From the NCBI GenBank assembly GCA_964418325.1, contig CAYQLC010000044.1, positions 1 through 6,080 on the forward strand: a stretch of 6,080 bases of DNA. Direction: 5' to 3'. This DNA comes from IMCC26077 sp964418325. GTDB taxonomy: Bacteria; Actinomycetota; Actinomycetes; Nanopelagicales; Nanopelagicaceae. The position numbers and the translations under genes were made by a program. How positions within the stretch are numbered: position 1 is the stretch's first letter; each line of letters begins with the position of its first letter. The notes beneath the pieces were generated by a model. The model saw only the letters and a program-made list of their open reading frames with translations, was not told where the DNA came from and did not search any database. Shown in pieces: positions 1 through 6,080 of this stretch.

Positions 1-34
1 CCATATCGGTCTTGAAGTATGTGCTTAGCCCTCC

Positions 35-41
35 GGAAAGG
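35..41 (+). promoter_or_regulatory. Ribosome binding site of the binding-protein gene
   Basis: The purine run GGAAAGG lies 8 nt before the ATG at 50 and supports that start. The 49 bases ahead of the gene hold no -10/-35 pair I can defend, so the operon promoter is probably to the left of the window. Confidence 0.6.
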
Positions 42-49
42 TACTAAGA

Positions 50-142
50 ATGACAGTAAAGAAATTGCGACAGATTGCAGTCGCATTTGCATCGGCATCA
101 CTGTTGGGATCACTTCTCATCGGTATACCGGCTGCAGTTGCG
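50..142 (+). other. Sec signal peptide of the binding protein
   Basis: Residues 1-31 show a basic n-region (K4, K5, R7), a hydrophobic core at about 9-26 and an AVA|G cleavage site after A31, the classic signal peptidase I pattern. The first cysteine is C37, in the context TGKNC, which does not match a lipobox. The mature protein would be released unless it is held some other way. Confidence 0.8.
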
Positions 143-1672
143 GGTACAGGTAAGAATTGCGATGTAAACACGCCTGCCTCTAAAGCGCAGTGCGATTTGA
201 TCAAAGTTGCACTTGTCAACAAGGTGGTAACTCTTGATCCAGGTTCATCTGTGCGAACCACCAACCAGAACTATGTAACCAAAGACTTGGTCCAAGGTAA
301 GTTGTTCCGTATTGGCGTAGATGGCCTTCCAAAGAAAGACCTTATTTCAGATTTCAAAGTCTCTGAAGATGGCAAGACTTGGACTCTCACCCTAAAGAAG
401 GGTTTGAAGTACTCTGATAACACCACACCAGTGAAAGCTGATGATGCTGTGTTCGCTTTCGAGTACCTCAAGTCATCGACTGCTGGTATACCACCAGGAT
501 TCGGTGTAGTTGAGTCCGTAACAGCACCAGATGATTCGACGATTGTTTATAAGCTAAAGCAACGTTTCGATGACTTCTCTTACTTCCTCGCTGGACTTTT
601 CTACCATCTCAATCCTCGCAGCAAGGCTGCAGGTAATCCCGATTACTGGAAGAATCCACTCAGCGCTGGTCCGTTCAAGATTAGATCATGGACTGCTGGC
701 GATGACATCTTCTCTATCGAAGCTAACCCAAATTACTGGGCGAAGGTTGCTGTAAAGCGCGTTGACTTCGTTGCAATTCCCGATCCAGTAACTCGCGTTA
801 TTGCACTTCGTCAGGGAACAATTGACTATGCCTTCGACCTTCCAGGTGCGATTGCTCGTGGTCAACTCAACGACAAGAAGAAGTATCGCTTCACTCCTAC
901 CCAAGCACAGGGAACATTCACCCTTGATTTCAACCTCCGTGCCACCACCCCAGGTGGTGCAAAGGCTGGGTCGCCACTTTCAAATGTGAAGGTTCGCCAA
1001 GCGCTCTCTTACGCTATCAACCGTAAGCAGATGGGCCAGGTTGCATTCTTTGGTGATGTTGCACCAGGTTGTTCCATCACTTGGGCAAATAGCCCACTTG
1101 CAACATGCGCAATTCCTACTCGTACCCGTCAAGATCTTTCACGTGCTCGCGCACTCTTGAAAGAAGCTGGTTATGAGAATGGAATCGATCCTGCCACCAA
1201 GGCGGCAATCACCTTTAACTTGACAGTCTTTAACCGACCAGGTTGGGCAGATGCTGCATCACTTATCGCTGCTGACTGGGCAAAGGTTGGCGTTCGCGCA
1301 ACTGTAATCCCACAGCTTGATTCCGTAGGAAGCGCTGCTCAGACTTCGGGCGACTTCAACGTTCAGCTTTCGGGTGCAACTGGCCAGATCCCAACTCTCA
1401 TCCTCCGCACCTACTACGGTAAGACTGGTGCATGGACAGTTTGGGCAGGCTCAAGCAGTGATGATGCCGCGCTCGATGCAATCGATGCTGCACCAGCTGC
1501 TGAAAAGAAGGCACTCATTGCCGCTGTTGAGAAGAAGCTATGGGATGAGGCAGCCCACATTCCACTAGGTCAACGCTTCTGGTTCGGTGTCACCACCCTT
1601 CCAGCCGGCGTCTTCACCAACATCAAGGGCAATGACACCTACGTTGTTAAGTCAACTCCACCGCTCTCCTGA
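50..1672 (+). CDS. Extracellular substrate-binding protein of a peptide-type ABC importer (SBP family 5)
   Basis: This 540-residue protein is the ligand-capture component of the importer encoded downstream; it would deliver a ligand to the two permeases outside the cytoplasmic membrane. The length is usual for the DppA/OppA/NikA class (SBP_bac_5). Seen in the sequence: a signal peptide at residues 1-31; the strand-start stretch VALVNKVVTLDPG (53-65); the family block SEDGKTWTLTLKKGLKYSD (105-123) followed by KADDAVFAFEYL (129-140); SAGPFKIRSW (205-214) followed by NPNYW (226-230); and VRQALSYAINRKQM (315-328). Cysteines come in two close pairs, C37/C48 and C341/C353, which could form disulfides. 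No lipobox cysteine is present. The gene opens the operon and is separated from permease 1 by a 92-nt gap with a hairpin. Lysine codons are strongly biased to AAG, consistent with high expression. The ligand cannot be deduced: the family binds peptides, nickel, heme, sugars and opines. Confidence 0.93.
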   Translation: MTVKKLRQIAVAFASASLLGSLLIGIPAAVAGTGKNCDVNTPASKAQCDLIKVALVNKVVTLDPGSSVRTTNQNYVTKDLVQGKLFRIGVDGLPKKDLISDFKVSEDGKTWTLTLKKGLKYSDNTTPVKADDAVFAFEYLKSSTAGIPPGFGVVESVTAPDDSTIVYKLKQRFDDFSYFLAGLFYHLNPRSKAAGNPDYWKNPLSAGPFKIRSWTAGDDIFSIEANPNYWAKVAVKRVDFVAIPDPVTRVIALRQGTIDYAFDLPGAIARGQLNDKKKYRFTPTQAQGTFTLDFNLRATTPGGAKAGSPLSNVKVRQALSYAINRKQMGQVAFFGDVAPGCSITWANSPLATCAIPTRTRQDLSRARALLKEAGYENGIDPATKAAITFNLTVFNRPGWADAASLIAADWAKVGVRATVIPQLDSVGSAAQTSGDFNVQLSGATGQIPTLILRTYYGKTGAWTVWAGSSSDDAALDAIDAAPAAEKKALIAAVEKKLWDEAAHIPLGQRFWFGVTTLPAGVFTNIKGNDTYVVKSTPPLS

Positions 1673-1708
1673 ACTAGAGAGAGCAGTAAGTAAAGTAGGC
1701 TGATTGGA

Positions 1709-1741
1709 AAGAAGGTGGGGCCATCAAGGCTCCACCTTCTT
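1709..1741 (+). terminator. Strong intergenic hairpin, likely partial terminator or mRNA stabiliser
   Basis: Bases 1709-1722 pair with 1728-1741 to give a 14-bp stem with a single G-U pair (1719/1731) and a 5-base loop ATCAA. The 3' arm ends CTTCTT and is followed by CAATGATTAG, so there is no long T run and full termination is doubtful. Its place between the binding-protein gene and the permease genes is where many ABC operons carry an RNA element that lowers downstream expression or protects the upstream message. The stem is seen directly; the regulatory role is inferred. Confidence 0.72.
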
Positions 1742-1764
1742 CAATGATTAGAGAAGGATGAGAG

Positions 1765-2772
1765 ATGGCAGAGCTATCAGAAGCTGCGGAATCAAAATCA
1801 ACCACCCCACATGAAAAGAATCGTCAACGAGCTGCGCTGCGCAGAACAGTATTCGGCAGATTTGGTCGCTCAATTTCTGTCTCGTTCTGGGTCATGGTTA
1901 TTTGCTTCCTTCTCCTACGTTTGAGTCCTGGCGATCCCGTGCGAATTGCAGCCGGGGCCGACGCCACTGAAGAGCAAATTCAAGAAATGCGGCGGCGACT
2001 CAATCTAGATGATCCAATTTTCATCCAGTTCTGGACCTACGTTAAAGATATCTTCAGAGGCAATCTTGGGGTCTCGCTCTTCTCGCAACGTGATGTTACG
2101 GAAATTGTTGGAACACACTTGCCCGTTACTCTTATGCTGATTTTCCTCTCAATTCTCCTTGCGTTAATTCTTGCACTCCCCCTCGCTCTTGCAGTTGCCT
2201 TGAGTAAGAGGCAGAGCGTCACTTATATTTTCCGAGCGAGTACCGCGATATCGCTCTCCATTCCAGGTTTCTTTTTGGCGCTAATCGGGTTGCTTTTCTT
2301 CGGAATCAAAACGTCGTGGGCGCCTGCCGCTGGGTACGTAGGCTCCTTCCCTGAGAACCTTCAATACCTTTGGTTACCTGCGCTGGTTAATTGTGGTTCA
2401 TTAGTTCCAGTTCTCTCGCGCGTTCTGCATTCGTCGCTTGTCGACACCCTCGATGAAGAATTCGTGGAGACGGGCGTTATTCGGGGTGTACGAAAATTGA
2501 AGTTCTACTGGTCGTATCTACTCCGTCCATCACTAGCCCCCACGGTAGTTCTCCTCAGTTACATGGTGGGAGTGATGATTGGCGGCACAGTCATCATGGA
2601 GACGATTTTTTCGCTACCTGGAATTGGTAGAGAACTCATCACTGCCGTAACCGCACGCGACTTCCCTGTCGTTCAAGGTGTCGTGATGATCTTCGGCCTC
2701 ATTGTGGTCTTCTTTAGTTTTGCTGGCGATTTGCTCGGCTATTTATTAGATCGAAGGGTGACGCTCTCATGA
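1765..2772 (+). CDS. ABC importer permease 1 (DppB/OppB-type)
   Basis: This 335-residue integral membrane protein is one of the two channel subunits. An unusually long polar N-terminus (1-35, rich in K/R towards its end) precedes a first membrane helix at about 36-53. Further helices lie at roughly 120-147, 155-180, 202-222, 258-280 and 303-325. Family marks in order: LSPGDPV (53-59), LNLDDPIFIQFW (79-90), GNLGVSLF (99-106), LPVTLML (119-125), the ATPase-coupling loop at about 231-262, and ETIFSLPGIGR (279-289) followed by ARDFPVVQGVV (297-307). The coupling loop reads FVETGVIRG where relatives typically have a YVRTARAKG-like string, so it is somewhat divergent while the RPSLAPT end is kept. 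AGAAGGA at 1752-1758 lies 6 nt before the ATG and fixes the start. The stop overlaps the next start as ATGA. Confidence 0.93.
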   Translation: MAELSEAAESKSTTPHEKNRQRAALRRTVFGRFGRSISVSFWVMVICFLLLRLSPGDPVRIAAGADATEEQIQEMRRRLNLDDPIFIQFWTYVKDIFRGNLGVSLFSQRDVTEIVGTHLPVTLMLIFLSILLALILALPLALAVALSKRQSVTYIFRASTAISLSIPGFFLALIGLLFFGIKTSWAPAAGYVGSFPENLQYLWLPALVNCGSLVPVLSRVLHSSLVDTLDEEFVETGVIRGVRKLKFYWSYLLRPSLAPTVVLLSYMVGVMIGGTVIMETIFSLPGIGRELITAVTARDFPVVQGVVMIFGLIVVFFSFAGDLLGYLLDRRVTLS

Positions 2773-3641
2773 CTTTTACACTATCAAAAGCCGATAAGAA
2801 GGCGATGAAGGGCCAGCTACGAAAAGGTCGCAAGGAGGGAACTTTCGGTCTTTGGACTGGCTTTGGAATGTTGGGAGCGATGGTTCTGGCAGGTGCCATC
2901 ATTCCTCGAATCAGCAAATATGACCCCAACGAGCCAAGTCTAATTCCAATGCTTCCACCAAACCGACAAAATTGGTTTGGCACCGACTCATTGGGTCGCG
3001 ATGTATTCGTTCGTGTATTCGATGCAGTTTTCGTCGATCTAGGCACCGCAATTATCGGAGTATCTATTCCGTTGATTGTCGGCACAATTGTCGGAACTTT
3101 GTTGGGTATTTCACGGAACAAGCGAGTTAATTCGTTTGTCGGTTCATTAATCGATGGAATTAATGCATTCCCATTCCTGATTTTCGTCATCGCACTGATT
3201 GCCTTCATTGGACCCGGAATCCCAAGCATTATTCTCGCTCTATCACTTGTTAACTGGGCTCGTTATGCCCGTATCGCACGAACTCGGGCAGTCGTGGTAA
3301 ATCAACAAGGCTATGTTGAGGCAGCGCGCACCTTAGGCTTCTCCAAGCCTCGTATTCTTTTCAAACATATAATCCCCAATGTTTCATCGGAAACTCGAGC
3401 GTATGCATTAAGCGACTTTATTATTGTGATTATCGCGGTTGCAGCGCTTTCGTTCCTAGGCTTAGGTAGCAAACCACCCCAAGCTGAATGGGGTGCGATG
3501 ATCAAAGATGGCGCCAATTTACTTCCTATTCAAATTTGGTGGCCCACTGTCTTCCCTGGTCTTGCATTATGTTGGGCAGGAATTTCCGTAGCTTTCATTG
3601 CCGAAGGCTTACAGCGTCGACTTCGCGAGGTGAATGCCTAA
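2769..3641 (+). CDS. ABC importer permease 2 (DppC/OppC-type)
   Basis: This 290-residue membrane protein is the second channel subunit and pairs with permease 1. A lysine/arginine-rich cytosolic leader (eight basic residues in the first 24) precedes the first helix at about 28-46. Then come the family marks YDPNEP (51-56) and WFGTDSLGRDVF (69-80), helices at about 90-113 and 131-165, the coupling loop YVEAARTLGFSKPRILFKHI (182-201), LSFLGLGSKPPQAEWGAMI (228-246), and a final helix region ending GLQRRL (280-285). The coupling loop fits the EAA-G consensus well, better than that of permease 1. Translation is probably coupled to the upstream gene through a 4-nt ATGA overlap; GAAGGGTGA at 2753-2761 offers a modest Shine-Dalgarno site inside the preceding gene. 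Confidence 0.94.
   Translation: MTFTLSKADKKAMKGQLRKGRKEGTFGLWTGFGMLGAMVLAGAIIPRISKYDPNEPSLIPMLPPNRQNWFGTDSLGRDVFVRVFDAVFVDLGTAIIGVSIPLIVGTIVGTLLGISRNKRVNSFVGSLIDGINAFPFLIFVIALIAFIGPGIPSIILALSLVNWARYARIARTRAVVVNQQGYVEAARTLGFSKPRILFKHIIPNVSSETRAYALSDFIIVIIAVAALSFLGLGSKPPQAEWGAMIKDGANLLPIQIWWPTVFPGLALCWAGISVAFIAEGLQRRLREVNA
3627..3632 (+). promoter_or_regulatory. Ribosome binding site deciding the start of ATPase 1
   Basis: GAGGTG lies 8 nt before the ATG at 3641, inside the end of permease 2. It selects this ATG over an in-frame upstream ATG at 3488 that would add 51 residues overlapping permease 2 and resembling no ABC ATPase N-terminus. Confidence 0.75.
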
Positions 3642-4630
3642 TGACAACCCAATCTGCGCTCTTACAAGTCAAAGATGTGGTTATCGGCATTCCACATCCG
3701 CGACGGGAAACATTAATCATTGTCAATAAAGCTAACTTTGATATCGGCAATGGTGAGATGGTTGGAATAGTTGGCGAATCTGGTTCCGGAAAAACCATGG
3801 TGTGTCGAGCAATCATTGGAACGCTTGAGCGACGAGGAGCAAGAGTACTTGGTGGTGAAGTTCTATTTGATGGATTTGACCTTGCAAAGATTAACGAAGC
3901 TCAGTGGAAGAAGCTGCGTGGCAAGTCCATTGGATACGTTCCACAAAGTGCGCTCGCTGGTCCTAATCCAGTTCTTACCATCGAAGCCCAACTTGCAGAA
4001 GCGCTGCGGAACACAGGCGATACATCAAATATCAAAGCCCGTTCCAAAGAATTGCTAGATCTGGTCAAGATTCGGCGAGTTGATACTGTGATGAAACAGT
4101 ATCCCTACCAACTCTCCGGAGGCATGCGACAGCGCGTGATGATTGCGTGCGCGTTAGCAACAAGCCCCAAATTGCTTATTGCCGATGAGCCGACAACTGG
4201 TCTTGATGTGACCGTCCAGTCTCAGATCATGGAGCTACTTAAGGAGATTCGCTCCACTATGGGCACTGCCATCATTCTTATCTCACATGATCTTGCGCTC
4301 ATTGATGAAGTCTGCGACAAAGTAGTTGTCATGCATGCAGGTGCAACGGTTGAGGTCGGGTCGGTCAAAGAACTCGAAAAGCCGCGCCATCCTTACACCA
4401 TTGCACTTAATTCATCCAGAATTGATATCGCTGCTCCAGGAAGTGAACTCGTGACAATTCTTGGAAGCGCACCATCAGTTGGTCAATGGCAAGCGGGATG
4501 TCGATTCTCTCTTCGATGCCAATTTGTTGAGGCAGATTGCCAAGTTGGCGATCATCCAGAGCTCATTGGTGCGCGTGGAGCGCACCAAACTGCTTGCTTG
4601 CATGCAGAGAAATTGGAGGCAACTCGATGA
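3641..4630 (+). CDS. ABC importer ATPase 1 with C-terminal cysteine domain (DppD/OppD-type)
   Basis: This 329-residue ATPase binds the permeases on the cytosolic side and hydrolyses ATP to drive import. Motifs in order: Walker A GESGSGKT (45-52), Q-loop with Q102 in YVPQSALAGPNPVLTI, signature LSGGM (158-162), Walker B LLIADEP (178-184), D-loop TTGLDV (185-190) and switch H216. The oligopeptide-family C-terminal region follows with PRHPYTIAL (248-256) and four cysteines, C287, C293, C300 and C319, in the CRFSLRC...C...C layout. In studied OppD/DppD proteins these cysteines hold a 4Fe-4S cluster. The Q-loop is unusual: relatives typically read FQDPxxxLNP, while here the residues after Q are SALAGPNP. 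All catalytic residues are present. The first base of this start codon is the last base of the permease 2 stop (TAATG), and the stop overlaps ATPase 2 as ATGA. Confidence 0.94.
   Translation: MTTQSALLQVKDVVIGIPHPRRETLIIVNKANFDIGNGEMVGIVGESGSGKTMVCRAIIGTLERRGARVLGGEVLFDGFDLAKINEAQWKKLRGKSIGYVPQSALAGPNPVLTIEAQLAEALRNTGDTSNIKARSKELLDLVKIRRVDTVMKQYPYQLSGGMRQRVMIACALATSPKLLIADEPTTGLDVTVQSQIMELLKEIRSTMGTAIILISHDLALIDEVCDKVVVMHAGATVEVGSVKELEKPRHPYTIALNSSRIDIAAPGSELVTILGSAPSVGQWQAGCRFSLRCQFVEADCQVGDHPELIGARGAHQTACLHAEKLEATR
4615..4619 (+). promoter_or_regulatory. Ribosome binding site deciding the start of ATPase 2
   Basis: GGAGG sits 7 nt before the ATG at 4627. This supports the start that gives MSDFLIEARNVSVTF, a normal ABC ATPase opening, over an in-frame ATG at 4537 that would add 30 unrelated residues reading across the cysteine tail of ATPase 1 in another frame. 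Confidence 0.8.
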
Positions 4631-5427
4631 GTGATTTCTTAATCGAAGCACGTAATGTCAGTGTCACTTTTGGCTCTGGCGCTACAAAAGTCGAGGCAGT
4701 AAAGAATGTTTCCTTGACGCTCTCCGCAGGTGAGCCCATCGGTATTGTGGGTGAATCGGGCAGTGGTAAATCAACCCTTGCTCGAGTATTGGCTGGCTTA
4801 CAACCCCCTACAGAGGGTGAAATCTTCTTCAACGGCAATCCGGTCTACAAAGGATCGCACTCCTACACCGGTGAAGCGCGTCGACAGGTTCAAATGGTCT
4901 TTCAAGATCCATATGGCAGCTTGAATCCTCAGTTGACTGGCCTGAGCGCGGTTGCAGAGGCAGTGCGCATTCACGACAAGTGCGATAAGAAAGAGTCTGA
5001 AGGTCGCGCACTTGAATTGTTACAACGAATGGGAATTGCCCGTCTTGATGCGCTCAAGAAGCCTCGCCAACTCTCAGGAGGCCAGAGGCAGCGCGTAAGC
5101 GTCGCGCGTGCGCTCTCAGCAAGCCCGACCGTGCTTCTCGCAGATGAGCCAACCTCAGCAATCGATCAAAGCGCTCAGGCGCAGTTGCTCAATCTATTCC
5201 GAGGACTTTTAGATGAAGGGTTAGCCATAGTCTTGGTCTCGCATGATCTTGGTGTTATTCGTTATCTGACCAAGCGCGTGTATGTGATGAAAGATGGCGT
5301 TTTTGTGGAGTCAGGAGATACCGAAGAGATTTTCAACGATCCACGTGAGGAGTACACGAAATTGCTCCTCGCATCAATTCCAGGAAATCTTGGAGTTGCA
5401 GCACGTCAAAAGTTAAACAAAAGTTGA
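4627..5427 (+). CDS. ABC importer ATPase 2, short form (DppF/OppF-type)
   Basis: This 266-residue protein is the second ATPase and is expected to pair with ATPase 1 under the permeases. Motifs: Walker A GESGSGKST (42-50), Q-loop VFQDPYGSLNP (91-101, Q93), signature LSGGQ (149-153), Walker B VLLADEP (169-175), D-loop SAIDQS (177-182; relatives usually have SALD) and switch H206. It ends soon after DPREEYTKLLLASIPG (238-253), so it lacks the roughly 60-residue cysteine domain found on ATPase 1 and on long OppF/DppF proteins. The stop codon is clean and the downstream gene starts after 16 nt, so this looks like a natural short form (as known for NikE-like subunits) and not a truncation. It overlaps the upstream gene by ATGA. 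Confidence 0.94.
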   Translation: MSDFLIEARNVSVTFGSGATKVEAVKNVSLTLSAGEPIGIVGESGSGKSTLARVLAGLQPPTEGEIFFNGNPVYKGSHSYTGEARRQVQMVFQDPYGSLNPQLTGLSAVAEAVRIHDKCDKKESEGRALELLQRMGIARLDALKKPRQLSGGQRQRVSVARALSASPTVLLADEPTSAIDQSAQAQLLNLFRGLLDEGLAIVLVSHDLGVIRYLTKRVYVMKDGVFVESGDTEEIFNDPREEYTKLLLASIPGNLGVAARQKLNKS

Positions 5428-5443
5428 AAATTGAGGTTGTGAG

Positions 5444-6080
5444 ATGTCGGGCCAGGGCTTGCGGGTTGGTGCGGTAAATCTCACAATCAACCCCGAGCTT
5501 GGCATGGCCAAAGGTGGACTTCGCCTCTTTGGCAGTCCAATCGAAAAGATTGATGACGATCTTTTTTTAGGCGCTTTAGTTCTTGAATCTAAAGGTGTCA
5601 CGCTCTGCCTCATCGCCTGTGATCTAGGAAACTCGCGTACTGAAGAGGCCTTTGAAATTAGATCTCGCGTTGCAAAGGCGCTCGATATTCCGGTAGTGAA
5701 CGTGATGTTCAATCTCAGCCACAATCACAGCGCCGCAGACCTTCCAACGATGCTCCGTGGTAATGCCGAAGATAGGGATATCTCTCGGAGCGAAAATTAC
5801 TTCGAGTTTGTAATCGAACAAGCTGTTCTCGCTGCAACAACTGCGCAAGCACAATTGCGCCCGGCACGGATGGCGCACGCCTGGGGCGAAAGCGATTTGA
5901 ATATCTACCGTCGTGAATGGAATGGTGACCAAGATGTACTGGGTGAGGTGCCAGGCCACCCAGTTGATAATTCGGTAGGTGTCATTCGCTTCGATGATCT
6001 TGAGGGAAATCCCATCGCCATTCTCTTTCGATTCTCCTGCCACCCGGTGGTCAACGGCGCCCAATCCCCCACATTGTCAG
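5444..6080 (+). CDS. Neutral/alkaline ceramidase-like hydrolase, N-terminal part (runs off the window)
   Basis: 212 residues are visible, with no stop before the edge. GAGG at 5433-5436 lies 7 nt before the ATG. The opening LRVGAVNLTINPELGMAKGG (6-25), the strand FLGALVLESKGVTLCLIACD (41-60), the His motif FNLSHNHSAAD (89-99), NIYRRE (153-158), and DNSVGVIRFDDLEGNPIAIL (175-194) followed by SCHPVV (198-203) match the layout of the catalytic domain of neutral/alkaline non-lysosomal ceramidases. In that family the zinc is held by a His of the HxH motif, the His of the later xHP motif, and Glu/Tyr residues further on that lie outside this window. H93, H95 and H200 are the candidate residues here. 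No signal peptide is present, unlike secreted ceramidases, so a cytosolic enzyme is expected. Genuine ceramide as substrate is doubtful; many bacterial members are uncharacterised. The 16-nt gap after ATPase 2 suggests co-transcription with the importer and possibly action on the imported ligand. Confidence 0.78.
   Translation, partial: MSGQGLRVGAVNLTINPELGMAKGGLRLFGSPIEKIDDDLFLGALVLESKGVTLCLIACDLGNSRTEEAFEIRSRVAKALDIPVVNVMFNLSHNHSAADLPTMLRGNAEDRDISRSENYFEFVIEQAVLAATTAQAQLRPARMAHAWGESDLNIYRREWNGDQDVLGEVPGHPVDNSVGVIRFDDLEGNPIAILFRFSCHPVVNGAQSPTLS

Noticed and set aside
12..47. TTGAAG (12-17) and TACTAA (42-47) as a possible promoter pair
   Set aside because: The spacing is 24 nt, too long for a standard promoter, and the second box would sit on the start codon region.
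1758..1790. ATG at 1758 as an alternative start of permease 1
   Set aside because: It is out of frame with the permease and lies within the ribosome binding region; the ATG at 1765 is well placed.
2714..3229. Long antisense open frame of 171 codons opposite permeases 1 and 2
   Set aside because: It lies opposite clearly conserved permease motifs, has no convincing ribosome binding site or domain, and is best explained as a shadow of the coding strand.
3488..3640. In-frame upstream ATG that would extend ATPase 1 by 51 residues
   Set aside because: The extension overlaps permease 2 in another frame and has no ABC-like sequence. The ATG at 3641 has a well-spaced ribosome binding site and gives the normal family length.
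4537..4626. In-frame upstream ATG that would extend ATPase 2 by 30 residues
   Set aside because: It is an alternate-frame reading of the conserved cysteine tail of ATPase 1. GGAGG at 4615-4619 points to the ATG at 4627.
5562..5568. Run of seven T, considered as a terminator tail or frameshift site
   Set aside because: It lies within a continuous coding frame (DDDLFLGAL), no stable stem precedes it, and the protein keeps matching the family on both sides.
5413..6064. Two overlapping antisense open frames (103 and 146 codons) opposite the ceramidase-like gene
   Set aside because: The + strand frame is open to the window end, has a good start site and matches a known domain layout; the antisense frames show no recognisable protein.

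Overview
The window carries one gene cluster, all on the + strand: a complete peptide-type (Dpp/Opp/Nik family) ABC importer followed by the start of a cytosolic hydrolase-like gene that runs off the right edge. The order is substrate-binding protein (50-1672), a 92-nt gap with a strong 14-bp hairpin, permease 1 (1765-2772), permease 2 (2769-3641), ATPase 1 (3641-4630), ATPase 2 (4627-5427), and a partial neutral/alkaline-ceramidase-like gene (5444-6080). The permease and ATPase genes overlap by 4, 1 and 4 nt, and the last gene starts 16 nt after the importer ends, so the cluster reads as a single operon. No RNA gene, insertion sequence, CRISPR array or integration site was seen, and no stretch over 300 bases lacks a gene.

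The proposed system: the binding protein captures a small ligand outside the membrane, the two six-helix permeases form the channel, and the two unlike ATPases power import. The downstream enzyme has no export signal and the His-X-His plus Cys-His-Pro pattern of the zinc amidase domain of ceramidase-like proteins. It may process the imported compound. The substrate cannot be read from sequence; 'peptide' is only the family default, and an amide-containing compound is an inference from the last gene.

The host is probably a bacterium with compact gene packing and about 50% G+C by eye. Tight overlaps, a moderate G+C and the general look of the proteins suggest a streamlined aquatic actinobacterium (for example Nanopelagicales-like), but this is low-to-moderate confidence. 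The binding protein uses AAG for most lysines while the first ATPase gene uses AAA and AAG about equally. Together with the hairpin behind the first gene, this fits the usual excess of binding protein over membrane components. The main points of interest are the enzyme coupled to the importer, the missing lipobox on the binding protein, the hairpin, and the unequal ATPase pair, in which only one carries a four-cysteine iron-sulfur-type tail.
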